Under the pieces are notes generated by a model that saw nothing but the letters and a program-made list of their open reading frames with translations, did no database searches and was not told the origin of the DNA. Shown piece by piece: positions 6,060-9,478 of a DNA stretch of 9,478 nt (the stretch's first letter is position 1; each line of letters opens with the position of its first letter). The stretch is from Gammaproteobacteria bacterium. Its GTDB lineage: Bacteria > Pseudomonadota > Gammaproteobacteria > SZUA-229. The position numbers and the translations under genes were made by a program. Location: positions 1 to 9,478 of the forward strand of contig JARFQK010000397.1 of assembly GCA_029287815.1 (NCBI GenBank). Direction: 5' to 3'.

Positions 6060-7244
6060 CTAGAGTACCTGCAGAGCTTTCGCGACTTTGGCGAAAGCTT
6101 CAACAGCTTGGTCGAGGTGATCCCGGGTATGAGCGGCAGATATTTGTACGCGAATGCGTGCCTGGTCTTTGGGTACCACCGGATAGGAAAAGCCGATAAC
6201 GTAGATGCCCTGTTCGAGCAACTTGCTCGCCATCGTTCTGGCCAGCACAGCGTCATAGAGCATGATAGGAACAATGGGATGCTGACCGGGTTTGATATCG
6301 AAGCCAGCCGCAGCCATGGCTTCGCGGAAGTAGCGCGTGTTGGCGTGCAAACGATCGCGTAACTCTGAGGATGCGGTCAGCAGCTCAAAAGCCTTGATAC
6401 CGGACGCAGCCAGCGCCGGCATCATCGTGTTCGAAAAGAGATACGGTCTCGAGCGCTGGCGCAGAAGTTCCACGATTTCACGGCTACTGGCCGTGAATCC
6501 GCCGGAGCCCCCACCCATCGCCTTGCCCAGAGTCGACGTATAGATGTGGATGCGGTCCATTACCTTATGCAGCGCCGCCGAACCGCGACCTCCGGGGCCG
6601 ATGAACCCGGTCGCATGCGAATCATCTACCATGACCAGAGCCTGATATTTCGCTGCCAGTTCGACGATCTGGTCGAGTTTGGCGACATCGCCATCCATGC
6701 TGAACACGCCATCGGTTGCGATCAGGCGGGTTCGGCAGGGCATGGCCTGTTTGAGCTGTTGTTCCAGATCAACCATGTCAGCATGCGCGTAACGATAGCG
6801 CTTTGCCTTGCAAAGGCGTATACCATCGATGATCGAAGCATGGTTCAGGCCATCACTGATCACGGCGTCATGTTCATCCAGCAAGGTCTCGAACAGGCCG
6901 GTATTTGCATCAAAACACGAGGTGTACAGGATCGCGTCATCGGTCCCCAGAAAATCGGCGATCGTACGCTCCAGCTTTTTGTGCAAATCCTGTGTGCCGC
7001 AGATGAAACGCACGGAGGCCATACCGAATCCGTGATTTTTCAGGGCATCCATAGCGGCCGCAACGATATCCGGATGGTTGGCCAGTCCGAGGTAGTTGTT
7101 GGCACAGAAGTTTAGGACTTCACCGCCGTCAATAGTCCTGATCTTCACGCCCTGGGGCGACAGGATTACACGCTCCTCTTTGAAAAGTCCCTGCTGACGT
7201 ATTGAATCGATCTCCTCTGCATAACGCTGACTCAGACCTGACAT
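6060..7244 (-). CDS. kbl: Glycine C-acetyltransferase (2-amino-3-ketobutyrate CoA ligase)
   Basis: A cytosolic PLP enzyme that cleaves 2-amino-3-ketobutyrate with CoA to give glycine and acetyl-CoA, the second step of threonine breakdown. At 394 residues it is nearly the length of E. coli Kbl (398) and very similar along its whole length. FCANNYLGLANHPD is at 46-59, FGMASVRFICGTQD at 73-86, and NHASIIDG at 134-141, where the His stacks on the cofactor ring. VDDSHATG holds the PLP-binding Asp/His (D208, H210). The Schiff-base lysine is K241 in TLGKAMGGGSGG. RQRSRPYLFSN follows. GGGAGA in the end of tdh lies 8 nt before the ATG. The start is 3 nt beyond the tdh stop, so the two are co-transcribed and probably translationally coupled. 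Related alpha-oxoamine synthases (BioF, HemA) are the alternative, but the tdh neighbour and motif details favour Kbl strongly. Confidence 0.97.
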   Translation of the reverse strand: MSGLSQRYAEEIDSIRQQGLFKEERVILSPQGVKIRTIDGGEVLNFCANNYLGLANHPDIVAAAMDALKNHGFGMASVRFICGTQDLHKKLERTIADFLGTDDAILYTSCFDANTGLFETLLDEHDAVISDGLNHASIIDGIRLCKAKRYRYAHADMVDLEQQLKQAMPCRTRLIATDGVFSMDGDVAKLDQIVELAAKYQALVMVDDSHATGFIGPGGRGSAALHKVMDRIHIYTSTLGKAMGGGSGGFTASSREIVELLRQRSRPYLFSNTMMPALAASGIKAFELLTASSELRDRLHANTRYFREAMAAAGFDIKPGQHPIVPIMLYDAVLARTMASKLLEQGIYVIGFSYPVVPKDQARIRVQISAAHTRDHLDQAVEAFAKVAKALQVL

Positions 7245-7247
7245 CGC

Positions 7248-8285
7248 TCATGTCTCCCAGTTAAGAATGACTTTGCCACATTCACCTGAATGGACGATTT
7301 CGAAGGCCTGCTCGTAGTCAGCAACCGGGAAACGATGGGTGATGACCGCAGAGATATCAAGACCACTGCGCAAGAGCTGTGTCATCTTGTGCCAGGTTTC
7401 GAAAACCTCGCGTCCATACACGCCTTTCAGGTGTAGGCCCTTGAAGATCACTGTATCCCAGTCGATAGCTGTTGTTGGTGGCAAAAAACCGAGCAGTGCG
7501 ATTGAGCCGCCGTGATACATCGCCTCGAGCATGTCGCTGAATGCTTTGGGGCTGCCGGACATTTCGAGGCCTACATCGAATCCGTTCGACATCTTTAAGG
7601 CCTGAACGATCTCGGACATTTCCTGGTGCGCTGCATTCAGTGTGTGCGCAATGCCGAGTTTCCCAGCAAGTGCCAGACGATACGGATTGATATCGCTGAT
7701 CACGATGTGGCGCGCACCGATGAAGCGACAAACAGCGGCGGCCATGATGCCGATCGGGCCGGCACCAGTCACCAGCACGTCCTCGGCAACGACATCGAAC
7801 GATAGCGCGCAATGAACTGCATTACCCAACGGGTCGAGAATGGCCGCGATATCGGAGGATATGTCATCGTGCACGGGCCATAAATTGCCGGCAGGCATGA
7901 CCAGATATTCGGCAAAGGCACCATCTCTCCCGCCACCAATGCCGACCGCGAACGCACACAAGTGTCGCTTGCCAGCCCGGCAGTTGCGACAGTGCCCGCA
8001 GGCGATGTGGCCCTCTGCTGTGACACGGTCGCCGACCGCATAACCATCAACGCCCGGACCGAGCTCGACGATCGCGCCGACGAATTCATGGCCGATGACG
8101 CGCGGTGTCTGGATGTTGCGCCGGGCCCAGTCATCCCAGTTATAGATATGGGCATCGGTACCACAGATTCCGGTTTTTTGAATCTTGATCAAGACCTCGT
8201 TGGTCCCTGGTGATGGCACCGCCACTTCTTCCAGCCAGATGCCAGGTTCTGCTCGGGACTTGACCAGTGCTTTCATCGTTTCCAC
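7248..8285 (-). CDS. tdh: L-threonine 3-dehydrogenase, zinc-dependent
   Basis: A cytosolic NAD+-dependent medium-chain dehydrogenase that oxidises L-threonine to 2-amino-3-ketobutyrate, the substrate of the adjacent Kbl. Residues are numbered from the GTG start. Catalytic zinc ligands C41 (ICGTDAHIYNW), H66 and E67 (GHE) are present. The structural zinc site has C96, C99, C102 and C110. The Rossmann loop GAGPIG is at 174-179, and EMSG and KGVYGREVFETW are family signatures. The length is 345 residues from GTG or 342 from the internal ATG at 8276; E. coli Tdh has 341. The GTG at 8285 is 8 nt after a GGAG, the best Shine-Dalgarno spacing. The ATG aligns with the usual MKAL start but has only a weak GGAAA before it. 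Either may be used. The order tdh-kbl is the reverse of kbl-tdh in E. coli. An 82-nt gap separates it from the upstream methyltransferase gene. Confidence 0.97.
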   Translation of the reverse strand: METMKALVKSRAEPGIWLEEVAVPSPGTNEVLIKIQKTGICGTDAHIYNWDDWARRNIQTPRVIGHEFVGAIVELGPGVDGYAVGDRVTAEGHIACGHCRNCRAGKRHLCAFAVGIGGGRDGAFAEYLVMPAGNLWPVHDDISSDIAAILDPLGNAVHCALSFDVVAEDVLVTGAGPIGIMAAAVCRFIGARHIVISDINPYRLALAGKLGIAHTLNAAHQEMSEIVQALKMSNGFDVGLEMSGSPKAFSDMLEAMYHGGSIALLGFLPPTTAIDWDTVIFKGLHLKGVYGREVFETWHKMTQLLRSGLDISAVITHRFPVADYEQAFEIVHSGECGKVILNWET

Positions 8286-8304
8286 AGACGTTACTCCAGG
8301 CTCG
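8281..8304 (-). promoter_or_regulatory. Ribosome binding site favouring the tdh GTG start
   Basis: On the minus strand CTGGAGTAACGTCT stands directly before GTG (8285-8283), giving GGAG with an 8-nt spacer. The in-frame ATG nine bases on (8276) would sit 17 nt from GGAG, which is too far, and has only GGAAA nearby. This supports GTG by spacing, while homology supports the ATG. Confidence 0.5.
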
Positions 8305-8367
8305 ATTTTGACAGAGGTTCAGCCGTTAGTATGCTTCTACGTTGGGGGGCGGAGCCGCTCTGCATTG

Positions 8368-9195
8368 TCAACCGCTGAGCCCGGTCTTCCTGAAAATCGC
8401 CTTGTGTGTTGACCATGGTTCGAAACCACCGTAACCGTCTGGCAAAGCCTCATGGCCACCGATGATCAGCGCTCCTCCCTCAACCAGACCTTCGCCAATG
8501 TAATTCAGTATTGCAAGCTGCAAGCTTTCTTCAAAATACGTGAATGCGATGTTGCGGCAGAGTACCAGATCGAAGCAGCCGAGGTTCTGCAGGTTGCGCA
8601 TGTCACCGCGGATAAACGTCACCTTGCTGTGCACACGGGGTGACAGGCAGTACTCCTGCTGCTGCAACAAAAAGTCTGACCTCAGCCAGTCTTCGGGAAG
8701 CGCCTTGACACTACTGTATGAGTAACAGGCGCGCCTGGCGCGCCGCAACAGCTGATCATCGATATCACTGCCAACGACTTCGATGCCGAGCTCGCTAAAA
8801 TCAGCCTGGAGCACGTTGTTCCAAATTAGCACCAGTGTGTAGGCCTCTTCCCCCATCGCACAGCCTGCACTCCAGCCACGCAATGCGTTGTCCCCGCGAG
8901 CAACAGCCCCTCGTGCGAGCTCAGGCAACACATCGGCGCTCAGATGTTGCAACACCACCTTGTCGCGATAAAAACGCGAAACCGTGACGCGGCACAGATG
9001 ATCTAAAGTCGACCATTCATCAGCATGGTCTTGCAGATGCCTGCGGTAGGCTTGGACATCGACCAGGCCGAGTTCATCGATGCGGCGCTGGAGACGCTTG
9101 CAGACCTGCTTGCGGACTTTTCGAAAACCCGGCCAGCGCTTTCGCAGCAGTGGCAGCGCCCACTGCAAAAATCGCACACAGCGCTGGTCATCCAT
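8368..9195 (-). CDS. CheR-like SAM-dependent methyltransferase
   Basis: A soluble protein of 275 residues with the CheR layout: an N-terminal basic helical domain (about 10-55), then VTVSRFYRD (70-78), matching the conserved start of the catalytic domain. The SAM-binding motif WSAGCAMGEEAYTL is at 108-121, the acidic motif GSDIDDQLLRRA at 142-153, and CRNIAFTYF at 213-221, the equivalent of CRNVLIYF in CheR. CheR enzymes methylate glutamates of chemoreceptors. No receptor, CheA, CheW or CheB is visible here, and the family includes stand-alone members of unknown target, so chemotaxis is not implied. The ATG at 9195 follows AGGA by 5 nt. It begins 19 nt after the stop of the HPF-cold-shock gene, which suggests one transcript. 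Protein or small-molecule methylation both remain possible. Confidence 0.85.
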   Translation of the reverse strand: MDDQRCVRFLQWALPLLRKRWPGFRKVRKQVCKRLQRRIDELGLVDVQAYRRHLQDHADEWSTLDHLCRVTVSRFYRDKVVLQHLSADVLPELARGAVARGDNALRGWSAGCAMGEEAYTLVLIWNNVLQADFSELGIEVVGSDIDDQLLRRARRACYSYSSVKALPEDWLRSDFLLQQQEYCLSPRVHSKVTFIRGDMRNLQNLGCFDLVLCRNIAFTYFEESLQLAILNYIGEGLVEGGALIIGGHEALPDGYGGFEPWSTHKAIFRKTGLSG

Positions 9196-9214
9196 TCAAG
9201 TCCTGCTTGGGATG

Positions 9215-9478
9215 CTACCCAACGATATGATGCTTGCCGACGCGCGTGACCGAGCTCGCCTGTGGGCCCTCTTCGCCCTGCTCTTCAGTAAAACGCACTT
9301 CGCTGCCAACCTCCAAGTCCGAGAATTCGTCATTCATTACGCTGTTCTGGTGAAAATAGATGGAGCGCCCATCTGTAGTTTCGATCCTGCCATAGCCCTG
9401 ATCCGGATGAATTTCCGAAACACGTCCATGGGGCGGTGTCTCGTGGGCTTTGACTTTTTGATGCGAAATTCGTTGGTG
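9215..9478 (-). CDS. HPF/RaiA-type ribosome-associated protein with cold-shock domain, C-terminal part
   Basis: An open frame of 87 codons plus TAG enters from the window edge with no start inside it, so the N-terminus lies beyond position 9478. The visible part opens with a basic stretch (residues 1-12), then PPHGRV, a cold-shock-like fold (DQGYGRIETTDGR with IYFHQNSV, the RNP1 and RNP2 positions), and LEVGSEVRF followed by GEEGPQASSV. This arrangement is known to me from proteins that fuse a ribosome hibernation (HPF/RaiA) domain to a C-terminal cold-shock domain; PPHGRV, IYFHxNSV and GPQAS are characteristic. Such proteins would bind ribosomes and RNA under stress or stationary phase. The HPF domain itself is off-window, so the fusion is inferred. 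RNP1 has Arg where Phe is usual. A plain cold-shock-domain protein is the alternative, though the upstream basic linker argues against it. Confidence 0.75.
   Translation of the reverse strand, partial: HQRISHQKVKAHETPPHGRVSEIHPDQGYGRIETTDGRSIYFHQNSVMNDEFSDLEVGSEVRFTEEQGEEGPQASSVTRVGKHHIVG

Noticed and set aside
6546..7115. 189-codon plus-strand frame opposite kbl
   Set aside because: Antisense to strongly conserved Kbl sequence, with no recognisable domain and no supporting start region.
8286..8367. Riboswitch or attenuator before tdh
   Set aside because: The gap is only 82 nt and I found no strong stem or known riboswitch core; too little to support a call.

Overview
The window reads as a chromosomal stretch of a moderate-GC proteobacterium, most likely a gammaproteobacterium. 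This rests on how well the threonine dehydrogenase, the 2-amino-3-ketobutyrate CoA ligase and the TtcA-type tRNA thiolase match their E. coli relatives as I remember them. I cannot assign a genus. All seven supported genes lie on the minus strand, so transcription runs from position 9478 towards position 1.

In transcription order: (1) 9478-9215, the C-terminal end of a ribosome-associated HPF/RaiA-type protein fused to a cold-shock domain, cut by the window edge; (2) 9195-8368, a CheR-like SAM methyltransferase 19 nt behind it; (3) 8285-7248, tdh, and (4) 7244-6060, kbl, 3 nt apart, the two-step threonine-to-glycine pathway; (5) 5971-5015, a six-transmembrane voltage-gated-type potassium channel; (6) a 413-nt gene-free region with four consecutive hairpins at 4844-4962; (7) 4601-1095, a 1168-residue CHASE-PAS-GAF hybrid histidine kinase with its own receiver and Hpt domains; (8) 1046-312, a short TtcA-like tRNA sulfur-transfer protein whose start codon lies inside an 11-bp perfect inverted repeat; (9) 1-311, gene-free, with a nested hairpin (114-189) between two imperfect 25-bp direct repeats, one of which covers the ttcA stop codon.

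The genes do not form one pathway. tdh-kbl is a clear metabolic operon. The HPF-cold-shock/CheR pair may be co-transcribed. The channel, kinase and ttcA look like separate housekeeping or sensory genes. I see no phage, CRISPR, toxin-antitoxin or defence cassette, no tRNA or rRNA, and no intact insertion sequence. The least explained material is non-coding: the four-hairpin array, the direct-repeat/hairpin element after ttcA, and the dyad on the ttcA start codon.
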